Positions 17,694 through 25,213 of a stretch of DNA of 64,000 bases are shown piece after piece. Location of the stretch: assembly GCF_900095265.1 (NCBI RefSeq), contig NZ_LT607655.1:62001-126000 (forward strand), written 5' to 3'. The notes beneath the pieces are model-generated. The model saw only the letters and a list, made by a program, of their open reading frames with translations. It did not search any database and was not told the origin of the DNA. A program made the position numbers and the translations under genes. The stretch comes from Janthinobacterium sp. UMAB-56 (lineage in GTDB: Bacteria > Pseudomonadota > Gammaproteobacteria > Burkholderiales > Burkholderiaceae_D). The number at the start of each line of letters is the position of its first letter. Positions within the stretch are counted from its first letter, which is position 1.

Positions 17694-18545
17694 TTATTTG
17701 GCCAGCGCCTCCTTCACGGCGTCAAACAGGCGCGTCGTCGGACGACCAATCAGCGCACTCAATTGCCGGCCATTGTCTTCCAGGCCGCCCTTGGCCGCGC
17801 CCGCATCGGAATCTGCCAGCAGACCGGCAAAGCCTTCCGGCACGCCGACGCTCACCAGCGCCGCCTGGAAGTTCGCCTGCGGCAAATCCTGATACACAAT
17901 CGCCTTGCCGGACTGGCGCGCCACTTCGGCTGCGTACTCGGTCAGGCTAAAGCCTTGGTCGCCGGCCAGCTCATAGATGGCTTGCGGCTGCCCGGCTGTC
18001 AGGACAGCGGCGGCGGCCGCTGCGTAATCGGCGCGCGCAGCCGACGAGAAGCGCCCGTCTTGCGCCGCGCCCAGCACGACGCCATGCTCAAGCACGGGCG
18101 CCAGGTGTTCCGTATGGTTTTCCAGATACCAGCCGTTGCGCAGGAAAGTGTACGGCAGGCCGGACGCGCGGATGGCAGCTTCCGTGGTCACGTGCTCGGC
18201 GGCCAGGCCCAGCGGCGACGTGTCGGCGCGCAAGACACTGGTATACGCCAGCAGGGACACGCCGGCCCGCTTGGCAGCATCGATGACATTCTGGTGCTGC
18301 TGCGCGCGCTGCCCCACTTCGCTCGATGAAATCAGCAGAATCTTCGTTGCGCCCTTGAACGCCGCGTCGAGGCTGGCGCCATCGTTGTAATCGGCCTGGC
18401 GCACGTGCACGCCCAATGCAGCCAGTTCGGCCGCCTTGGCCGGATTGCGCACGGCGGCGATGATGCTGGCTGCGGGTACGGATGTGAGCAGGCTGGCGAT
18501 GACGTGCTGGCCCAGATTGCCTGTGGCGCCGGTGATGACGATCAT
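17694..18545 (-). CDS. qorB: NAD(P)H:quinone oxidoreductase type 2 (QorB-like, NmrA family)
   Basis: The 283-residue atypical short-chain dehydrogenase has the nucleotide-binding GATGNLG motif at residues 5-11. Family features are LLISSSEVGQRAQQHQNVIDAA, YTSVLRADTS and FLRNGWYLEN. E. coli QorB (YtfG) reduces quinones with NADPH. A strong ribosome binding site (AAGGAG) lies five bases before the ATG. The gene is divergent from an HxlR-type regulator, the same arrangement as ytfG/ytfH, and the operator lies over its promoter. A related NmrA-like reductase with another substrate remains possible. Confidence 0.85.
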   Translation of the reverse strand: MIVITGATGNLGQHVIASLLTSVPAASIIAAVRNPAKAAELAALGVHVRQADYNDGASLDAAFKGATKILLISSSEVGQRAQQHQNVIDAAKRAGVSLLAYTSVLRADTSPLGLAAEHVTTEAAIRASGLPYTFLRNGWYLENHTEHLAPVLEHGVVLGAAQDGRFSSAARADYAAAAAAVLTAGQPQAIYELAGDQGFSLTEYAAEVARQSGKAIVYQDLPQANFQAALVSVGVPEGFAGLLADSDAGAAKGGLEDNGRQLSALIGRPTTRLFDAVKEALAK

Positions 18546-18578
18546 GATTTCTCCTTGGAGGGTGAGGTGTAAAACCCT

Positions 18579-18610
18579 ATAATAGGACTATTACTTACTT
18601 ATTGTAAGTA
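18579..18610 (-). promoter_or_regulatory. qorB promoter overlapped by a palindromic operator
   Basis: On the minus strand TTACAA (18602-18607) and TATTAT (18579-18584) are 17 bases apart, a good sigma-70 match. The perfect inverted repeat TACTTAC-ttatt-GTAAGTA (18592-18610) covers the -35 element and spacer. The divergent HxlR-type regulator is the likely ligand-responsive repressor. A further GGTAAGTA half-site lies at about 18621-18628. Confidence 0.7.
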
Positions 18611-18662
18611 CGTACCTTTTGGTAAGTATGAATTAACACTAGAACAATGAAGGCCAACTATC

Positions 18663-19091
18663 ATGTCCACAGACACTCCCGGCGCCAGCCTGCGCGCCGC
18701 CCTCGACCGGCAAAACCAGGGGGCACACCTGCTGGCGGCCGCCTGCCCGTCGCGCGCCGTGCTCAGCCACCTGACCAGCCGCTGGGCCGTGCTGGTGCTG
18801 GTGCTGCTGCTGAGCGGCAAGCGGCGTTTCAGCGAACTGCGCCGCGAAGTGGGCGGCGTCAGCGAAAAAATGCTGGCGCAAACCCTGGAAGCGCTGGCGG
18901 GCGACGGCTTCGTGCTGCGCCAGGCCTACCTGGTGATACCGCCCAAGGTGGAATACAGCCTCACGCCACTGGGACGCGAGGCGGCCGAACGCCTGGCCGT
19001 GCTGGTAGACTGGATCGAGGATAATTACCCGCGTATCGAACACGCGCGTGCCGAGCTGGCGACGGTGCAGGAGGCGAAAAACGCCGCCTGA
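18663..19091 (+). CDS. HxlR-family transcriptional regulator (QorR-like)
   Basis: This 142-residue winged-helix protein has the HxlR signatures CPSRAVLSHLTSRWAVLVL and ELRREVGGVSEKMLAQTLEAL, followed by the wing YSLTPLGREAAERL. The Cys near residue 28 is in the position used for redox sensing in QorR and YodB-type regulators. Its divergent placement next to qorB and the palindrome between them suggest autoregulation and repression of qorB, relieved by quinones or electrophiles. Confidence 0.88.
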   Translation: MSTDTPGASLRAALDRQNQGAHLLAAACPSRAVLSHLTSRWAVLVLVLLLSGKRRFSELRREVGGVSEKMLAQTLEALAGDGFVLRQAYLVIPPKVEYSLTPLGREAAERLAVLVDWIEDNYPRIEHARAELATVQEAKNAA

Positions 19092-19193
19092 ATGCGTGCT
19101 GCGACCTTTGCTTTTGGTCATCAAGAATTATCGTTTACTCCTACTTGCCTTGATGTAATACTAGGCCCATGAAACGCGTAAGGGCGCGACACC

Positions 19194-21434
19194 ATGAACC
19201 AGTTGATTTCTTCCATCAGCGACCGGGCCAATGTGCTGCTGGTCAGCAATTCGCCGAACGATGTGCGCGAACTGCTGTATGTGCTGGACCGGCATAATCT
19301 GGGCACGGGACTGGCGGGCGATATCGACAAAGGCGTGGAACTGGCGGCCGGCGGCACGGACCTGATCCTGCTCGACGCGGCCCTGGCAGGCACGAATATC
19401 GGCGCCACCTGCATGCGTCTGCGCAATGCGGGCGGACGCCACGGCGTGCCCCTGCTGCTGATGTCGGCCACCCCCAGCGCCGAGGAACAGGGCCGCAGCG
19501 TGGGCGCTGGCGCTTCCGATTACATCAAGATGCCCTTCAACGCGCGCGATGTGGCGGAAAAAATCCTCATGGAACTGGCGCTGCACAAGGCCGAGGCACC
19601 CGCGCCGCGTGCCGCCACGCCACCGCGCCCCCTGCATCCGCAAACGCTGGAAGTCAATTACCATTCCATCCTCGCCGGTTCGCCCGATGCCGTGCTGCTG
19701 TTCGATATCGACAACCGCCTGCTGATCGACGCCAACCACCTGGCCGAAGAATTGTTCGGCCTGCCGCTGGCCGAACTGCTGCAAGGCGGCATGGAACCGC
19801 TGTTTCCCGAGCATCAGGGCGATGGGCGCGCCTCGCCGCCACTGCTGGAAGAAAAGATCCGCGATACCTTGCAAGGCAAGATCGTCGTCTTTGGCGCCAG
19901 CTGTTGCCACCGCGACAGCCACCCGATCGCCTGCGAAATCAGGCTGATGCGCCTGTCCGTGCCGGGCCGCCAGCTCGTGCATGCGCGCATCATCGATTTG
20001 ACCGAACGCAATCTCGCCGAAGCGATGCGCGCGGGCCAGAGCGCCCTGCTGGAAATGGTCGCCAAGGGCGCTCCCCTGACCCCCACCCTGAACCAGTTGC
20101 TGCTGCTGATCGAAGGCCAGTCGCGCGGCGTGGTCTGCTCCATCATGCTGCTCGACGACGACGGCATCCGCATGCACAGCGCGGCCGGCCCCAGCCTGCC
20201 GCCCGAGTACATGGCCCTGCTCGAAGGCGTGGCCATCGGTCCCGGCGTGGGGTCTTGCGGCACCGCCATGTTCCTGCGCGAACCGGTGGTGGTCGCCGAC
20301 ATCATGCACGACCCGCTATGGGCGCCCTACCGCGAGCTGGCGGCGCCGTTCGGCTTGCGCGCCTGCTGGTCGCGCCCCATCTTCGGCCAGGATGGCGCCG
20401 TGCTCGGCTCCTTCGCCATGTACTACCGCGAGGTGCGCAAGCCCGATGCGCGCGACCTGGAACTGATCGACACGGCCACCGACCTGGCCGGCATCGCCAT
20501 CGGCCGCATGCGTCACGAACGCGAGTTGCAGCGCCACCGCGCCCACCTGGAAGATCTGGTGGCCGAACGCACGGCGGCCCTGACGCTGGCCAACGCGCAC
20601 TCGGAACAGACGAACCGCGAATTGGCCGCCGCGCTGGAAAACCTGTCCATCACGCAGGAAGAACTGGTGCGCCGCGACAAGCTGGCCGCGCTCGGCGCGC
20701 TGGTGGCCGGCATCGCGCATGAACTCAATACGCCGATCGGCAACGGCCTGGTAGTGGCCACCACCATGGCCGAACGCACGCGCGAAATCCAGGCCAGCCT
20801 CCTCGCTGGCCTGCGCCGCTCGGAACTGGAGGCCTACCTGACCCAGGCCGGCGAGGCGGACGCCATCATGCTGCGCAACCTGCAGCGCGCCGCCGACCTG
20901 GTCTCGAGCTTCAAGCAGATCGCCGTCGACCGCGCCAGCTCGCAGCGCCGCCACTTCCTGCTGCGCCAGTTCATCGCCGAACTGATGCTGCCCCTGTCCA
21001 CGCCGCTCAAGGCCGCCGGCCTGAGCCTGACACAGGACGTGCCGGACGACCTTGCCATGGACAGCTATCCAGGTCCGCTGGGCCAGGTGCTGAGCAACCT
21101 GCTGGAAAACTGCCTGCGCCATGCCTTCGAGGGCTGCAACGGCGGCAATATCGCCATCAGGGCGCGCGGCAGCGACGATGGGAAGACGGTCACCATATCC
21201 ATCGCGGACACGGGCGTGGGCATCGCCGACGACGACCTCTTGCATGTCTACGACCCCTTCTTCACGACCAAGCTCGGCTCCGGTGGCTCGGGCCTGGGCC
21301 TGCACGTGGCGCACAACATCGTCACGGGCGTGCTGGGCGGCCATATCGACGCCACCAGCAGCACCGGTGCCGCCAGCGGCACCACTTTCACCCTGCAGCT
21401 GCCCGCCACGGCGCCGCAATCGCCCGCCCCCTGA
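19194..21434 (+). CDS. Multidomain sensor histidine kinase (receiver-PAS-GAF-HK)
   Basis: The 746-residue kinase has four parts. An N-terminal receiver-like domain (1-130) keeps the phospho-acceptor D61 (LILLD) and the Lys of IKMPF, but the acidic pair before the first strand is replaced by SNSPND, so phosphorylation is doubtful. A PAS domain (about 155-270) follows, then a GAF domain (about 285-435) with GVGSCGTA. A coiled linker leads to the kinase core: H-box AGIAHELNTPIGN, N-box NLLENCLRHAF, G1 DTGVGI and G2 SGGSGLGL. No membrane segment is seen, so it is cytoplasmic. No response regulator gene is adjacent, so its partner is unknown. Confidence 0.9.
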   Translation: MNQLISSISDRANVLLVSNSPNDVRELLYVLDRHNLGTGLAGDIDKGVELAAGGTDLILLDAALAGTNIGATCMRLRNAGGRHGVPLLLMSATPSAEEQGRSVGAGASDYIKMPFNARDVAEKILMELALHKAEAPAPRAATPPRPLHPQTLEVNYHSILAGSPDAVLLFDIDNRLLIDANHLAEELFGLPLAELLQGGMEPLFPEHQGDGRASPPLLEEKIRDTLQGKIVVFGASCCHRDSHPIACEIRLMRLSVPGRQLVHARIIDLTERNLAEAMRAGQSALLEMVAKGAPLTPTLNQLLLLIEGQSRGVVCSIMLLDDDGIRMHSAAGPSLPPEYMALLEGVAIGPGVGSCGTAMFLREPVVVADIMHDPLWAPYRELAAPFGLRACWSRPIFGQDGAVLGSFAMYYREVRKPDARDLELIDTATDLAGIAIGRMRHERELQRHRAHLEDLVAERTAALTLANAHSEQTNRELAAALENLSITQEELVRRDKLAALGALVAGIAHELNTPIGNGLVVATTMAERTREIQASLLAGLRRSELEAYLTQAGEADAIMLRNLQRAADLVSSFKQIAVDRASSQRRHFLLRQFIAELMLPLSTPLKAAGLSLTQDVPDDLAMDSYPGPLGQVLSNLLENCLRHAFEGCNGGNIAIRARGSDDGKTVTISIADTGVGIADDDLLHVYDPFFTTKLGSGGSGLGLHVAHNIVTGVLGGHIDATSSTGAASGTTFTLQLPATAPQSPAP

Positions 21435-21481
21435 CGCGCAGGCGCGCTACAATGCCAGCAGGCTTTTCTTTTGGAGCACTT

Positions 21482-21676
21482 ATGAAATACCTGATCGCCA
21501 CGGCCCTGCTGCTTGCTTGCGCTTGCGCAACGGCCGGACCTGCCCCCTGGTACCAATGGCGCAGCAAGATCGACGGCACCCTGGCGTGCGCCCAATCCAC
21601 CCTGGGATTTGGCTGGGAACTGGCCTCGGGGCCTTATAAAGATAGCCGTTGCGAAAAACCGGCGCTTGTTAAATAA
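21482..21676 (+). CDS. Small exported protein of unknown function
   Basis: The 64-residue product starts with a clear signal peptide (MKYLIATALLLACACATAG), cleaved near residues 17-20. The mature part of about 45 residues has two Cys (ACAQS and SRCEKP) that could form one disulfide. GGAG lies seven bases before ATG 21482, and TACAAT at 21448 resembles a -10 box. I recognise no family. Confidence 0.65.
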   Translation: MKYLIATALLLACACATAGPAPWYQWRSKIDGTLACAQSTLGFGWELASGPYKDSRCEKPALVK

Positions 21677-21783
21677 TGAGGCCATGACCACACGGGGCAC
21701 CGGCTTGAGATCAAGCGATGGCAATGCGGCGTCGAAAGAGTATGGAACGATAAGAACGTATCTATTCAAACCGAGGAGACCAC

Positions 21784-22395
21784 ATGTTTACGAATCCCGA
21801 ACAATTCGCATCGGCCACCAAGGCCCTGTTTGAATTCCAGCTGATGACCTTCAACAGTCTCACCTCCAAGGCCGTGCAGGGCGTGGAACAGGTGCTGGCC
21901 CTGAACATGGCCACCGCCAAGTCCGGCATCGAGGATGGCCTTGCCGCCGGCAAGGAAATCAGCCAGGCCAAGGATCCGAAAGCCGCCATGGCAGCCGCTG
22001 CCGCCCAGCTGCAACCGGGCGTGGCTGGCGCAAAAGCGTATAAACAGCAACTCGACGACATCATCAAGGAAATCCACACGGAATTCACCACGGCCGCGCA
22101 AGCCCACGTGGCCGAAGCGAAAAGCAATTTGAGCGCCCTGATCTATGACGTCACGAAAAACGTGCCGCCAGGCTCGGAAAACGCCGTGGCGATCGTCAAG
22201 GCCGCCATCGACAATGCCTTCCTCGGCTACGAGCAAGTCACCAAGGCCACGCAACAGGCCGTCAAGACCGTAGAAGAGCAGATTGCCAAGGCCAGCGCGC
22301 AAGTGGCACAGGCCACGGAAAAGGCCACGGCCGGCGCACAAGCTGCGGCTGAAAAGGCGGCGCCTGCGGCCAAGCCGAAGGCGACCAAGAAGTAA
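21784..22395 (+). CDS. phaP: Phasin family protein
   Basis: This 203-residue helical protein starts MFTNPEQFASATKALFEFQLMTFNSLTSKAVQGVEQVLALN, the typical betaproteobacterial phasin N-terminus. Phasins coat polyhydroxyalkanoate granules and control their size. The tail is an Ala/Lys-rich segment (AAEKAAPAAKPKATKK). A strong ribosome binding site (GAGGAG) lies before the ATG. No PHA synthase gene is in the window, so granule association is inferred from the family. Confidence 0.92.
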   Translation: MFTNPEQFASATKALFEFQLMTFNSLTSKAVQGVEQVLALNMATAKSGIEDGLAAGKEISQAKDPKAAMAAAAAQLQPGVAGAKAYKQQLDDIIKEIHTEFTTAAQAHVAEAKSNLSALIYDVTKNVPPGSENAVAIVKAAIDNAFLGYEQVTKATQQAVKTVEEQIAKASAQVAQATEKATAGAQAAAEKAAPAAKPKATKK

Positions 22396-22421
22396 GTTCG
22401 CAACTATCGGGACCTGATTCC

Positions 22422-23054
22422 TCAGGTTCCGATAGGCATGATCCGGTACGCGCAGCGCCTTCCCCCTTCCAGCAGATATTCGCTGCGTTCCACCGTGCAA
22501 TCGTTCCCCAATACCCGCTGAAAGATGGCCAGCTCCGCGCGGCAGAAATTCTGGCATGCCGTGGCCGCCGCGCAAATCGGGCAATGGTTTTCCACCAGCA
22601 GCACACTGCCATCGTCCTGCGGCTCCGCATGGGCCATGTAACCCTCGCCATCGCGTGCCCGCGCCAGGCTATCGACTCTTTGCGCCAGCGCAAGTTGCGG
22701 ATCGACCAGCTTGGCATAGGCGGCTTCGCTGCTGCGCTCGCGCGCACCGATCAATTTATCCAGGCCCTCGTCGCCGAAAAGCGTTTTCACCTGCGTAATC
22801 AATTCCAAGGTCAGGTCGGCATGGCGGTCGGGAAAGCGCGCATGGCCCTCCCGCGTCAGCGCCCAGCGCCGCGATGGGCGCCCTACCTTGTCGGCCACAT
22901 CCTCGAACGCCACCAGGCCACGCTCCAGCGCCGCTTCCAGCTGGCGCCGCGCGCCCATGGACGTCATATCGAGCAAGGCCGCCAGTTGCTGCGCCGTCTG
23001 CGGCCCGCGCATCTTCAGCAGGAACAGGGTCTGCCCGGACATGCCCCCGCTCAT
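22422..23054 (-). CDS. Helix-turn-helix regulator with SufR-like cysteine cluster
   Basis: This 210-residue protein has an N-terminal winged helix (about 5-75: TAQQLAALLDMTSMGARRQLEAAL). The C-terminal cysteine cluster (NHCPICAAATACQNFCRAE, with a later Cys in RRCAYRI) resembles the Fe-S ligands of SufR-type regulators. ATG 23054 was chosen because it overlaps the stop of the MFS gene (ATGA), so the two genes are translationally coupled; ATG 23042 is a second option. It probably senses iron-sulfur or redox state and controls the coupled transporter. The palindrome at 24318-24337 is a candidate site. Confidence 0.8.
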   Translation of the reverse strand: MSGGMSGQTLFLLKMRGPQTAQQLAALLDMTSMGARRQLEAALERGLVAFEDVADKVGRPSRRWALTREGHARFPDRHADLTLELITQVKTLFGDEGLDKLIGARERSSEAAYAKLVDPQLALAQRVDSLARARDGEGYMAHAEPQDDGSVLLVENHCPICAAATACQNFCRAELAIFQRVLGNDCTVERSEYLLEGGRRCAYRIMPIGT

Positions 23055-24268
23055 GCCCGCGCCTTGGCGTCTACGGCGCCGTCCAGCTGCCGGCGCCAGG
23101 CGGCCATGCGCCAGGCGGCCCAGGCGGCGGACACGGCGCCGGCGACAAGGATCAGGCGCGTGTCGATCAGGGTCAGCACGGAGCCGCTCAAGGCCACGAC
23201 GATGTTGGCGATGCAAAAGGTGGTGGCCAGTAAACCCATCACGGCGCCCTGACCGTGCGCGCTGAAGCGTTCGGCACACCAGCCCTGTATCACCGTGTTG
23301 TACAAGGCATTAGGAATGCCGAACAGCACGATGGCGGCGATACCCACCCAGATATTGCCCAGCGCCAGCACGCCTACGGCCAGCGCCACGCCACAGGCAT
23401 ACCAGCTGGCGCGCAACAGCGGCGCATGGCGGCTGGGACCGCCCGCCAGCAAGGACGTGACCGTCATCGTGCCGCACAGGCCCACATTCACCCAGGCAAT
23501 CTCCTGCGCGTGGTAATTGGCCGTCTCGACCAGCCACAGCGGATAAAACTCGTAAAAGCTGGCCACGCCGCACGTCAGCGCCAGCTGCACGATAAACAAG
23601 GTGCGCAGCTCGGCATGGCGCAGCAGATTCAGGGAATGGCGGTCGCGCGCCACTTGCCACCACGACGTCGTCAGCAGGGACGGCGTTTCGCGCGGCAGGC
23701 CGGCGGCCACCAGCACGGCGACCAGCATCAGGGCGGCGGCGGCGATCCAGAACGGCACCGTCACGCCCCAATGCAGGGTCGCGCCCGCCAGGATCGGGCC
23801 CACCAGCCAGCCCAGGTAAAACGCGCCATTCAGCCACGACATGGCACGCAGGCGCAATGGTCCCGTCAGTTGGTCGGCCAGCATGGCGCGCGCCACGGCG
23901 CCGTTGCCTTCCAGCAAACCCGTGATGAAACGGGCGACGATGAACAGCGGGTAGGACTGGATCACCAGCGCCCAGGCCGTGATGGCGTGGCCGATGGCGG
24001 CGCCCACGGCCGTGCGCATCAACAAGGGGCGGCGGCCATAGCGGTCGGACAAAGGGCCCAGCAAGGCTGAGCCGATCAGCAAGCCCAGGGGATTGATGGT
24101 CAGCGCCAGGCCGAACAGTAATTTGGATGGCAAGCCCATAAAATTATTGAAGGCGTTCGGCGCCTCGGCGGCGAACAGAGGCGGCAGGATAGGATACGGC
24201 AGGGAAGCGCCGATGGTCGACAGCAGCGCCAGCAAACAGGCGGCGGAAATCAGGATGAGGTTTTTCAT
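23051..24268 (-). CDS. Major facilitator superfamily transporter
   Basis: The 405-residue protein has about 12 hydrophobic segments. The loop 2-3 signature is GPLSDRYGRRPLLM (near residues 73-86), followed by RFITGLLEGNGAVARAMLADQ. These features fit the drug:H+ antiporter/TCR-Tet-like branch, but the substrate cannot be read from sequence. ATG 24268 (MKNLILIS) places the first membrane segment at the N-terminus. It is cotranscribed with the downstream SufR-like regulator. Confidence 0.88.
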   Translation of the reverse strand: MKNLILISAACLLALLSTIGASLPYPILPPLFAAEAPNAFNNFMGLPSKLLFGLALTINPLGLLIGSALLGPLSDRYGRRPLLMRTAVGAAIGHAITAWALVIQSYPLFIVARFITGLLEGNGAVARAMLADQLTGPLRLRAMSWLNGAFYLGWLVGPILAGATLHWGVTVPFWIAAAALMLVAVLVAAGLPRETPSLLTTSWWQVARDRHSLNLLRHAELRTLFIVQLALTCGVASFYEFYPLWLVETANYHAQEIAWVNVGLCGTMTVTSLLAGGPSRHAPLLRASWYACGVALAVGVLALGNIWVGIAAIVLFGIPNALYNTVIQGWCAERFSAHGQGAVMGLLATTFCIANIVVALSGSVLTLIDTRLILVAGAVSAAWAAWRMAAWRRQLDGAVDAKARA

Positions 24269-24317
24269 GCAGGCTCGATGTGTATTATCTGGCAAGATTA
24301 CGGGAGTTGGCCATATA

Positions 24318-24337
24318 AGTAAACTAAAATGTTTACT
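24318..24337. promoter_or_regulatory. 20-bp palindromic operator candidate
   Basis: AGTAAAC and GTTTACT form a perfect 7-bp inverted repeat around the 6-base spacer TAAAAT. It lies 50 bases upstream of the MFS gene and 80 bases upstream of the divergent SUKH gene, in an AT-rich patch of a GC-rich genome. It is a likely operator of the SufR-like regulator. Confidence 0.6.
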
Positions 24338-24416
24338 AATTATGACCATCATCGCTGCCGTGCGCGCCATCGCCTCGGCTATCATTGCCCCATGAATCAC
24401 GTTTAACAGGGCCAAC

Positions 24417-25121
24417 ATGACACTGTCAGAAATTGAACACCAATACGACTTCAGCTATCCTGCACTGTACCGCCAACTGGAGCGCGACGGCATGCTCGAC
24501 GTGGGCGCATATGGCCCCGACTGGTACAAGCTGGTCTATCCCACCTTGAAAGACCGGCCCACCCTGCTGCTGCACGCGGACGATGTCGAATTGCTCGCTA
24601 TCGAGGCCGTTGCCGACGCCGTGGCGAGCCTGCTGGACACGGACGACTACCGGAAAATCGATCCCGCGTTCCAGTTCATTCCGTTTGCGCAAACGGGTGC
24701 CGGCGACCACTACTGTTTTTTCGCATCAAGCCAGCACGATGGCGAGCTGCCCATCGTGCTGCTGTGGCATGACCAGAATGAAGCCCAATACCTGGCCAAA
24801 AACCTGCAAGACTTCCTGTTTCACATGTTGTTGAATAGCATGGCGGACCAGGATACGTACAACGAGGTCAGCGACGAGGAGTTCAGGGATCAACTGGCAA
24901 AAACCCTGGGCACGCACGCGCGCTATCTGACGGCGCGGCAAGCCGAGGTGCTGCAAGCCTTGCTGGCCAGGGACATCATCGATTACGAAGTGACATTGCC
25001 GAGGGGCAGAAAAGAAGCGCACCGGGGCTTGCTGACCGATATCGAGCTGGCCAGCCTGCGCGAGGAACTGATTCCTTACGATAAGTTCGACAGCAGTTTT
25101 GCCTACAGTACGGTTGCCTGA
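24417..25121 (+). CDS. SUKH (SMI1/KNR4-like) domain protein
   Basis: The 234-residue cytosolic protein has a SUKH-type core (about 1-145): MTLSEIEHQYDFSYPALYRQL, then FQFIPFAQTGAGDHYCFFAS, then LPIVLLWHDQNEAQYLAKNLQDFL. About 90 acidic and helical residues follow. SUKH proteins are often immunity proteins against polymorphic toxins or contact-dependent nucleases, but solitary housekeeping forms exist. No toxin gene is directly adjacent; a nuclease-helicase pair follows 92 bases later. Whether they are functionally linked is unknown. Confidence 0.7.
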   Translation: MTLSEIEHQYDFSYPALYRQLERDGMLDVGAYGPDWYKLVYPTLKDRPTLLLHADDVELLAIEAVADAVASLLDTDDYRKIDPAFQFIPFAQTGAGDHYCFFASSQHDGELPIVLLWHDQNEAQYLAKNLQDFLFHMLLNSMADQDTYNEVSDEEFRDQLAKTLGTHARYLTARQAEVLQALLARDIIDYEVTLPRGRKEAHRGLLTDIELASLREELIPYDKFDSSFAYSTVA

Positions 25122-25213
25122 ACATAATTCGCTGGGCAAGCGGCGAACTAAGGTTTAAACTGTATATAAACACAGTAAAACCCATCACCTAGCTAGCTGC
25201 CCTATTGCCCCCC

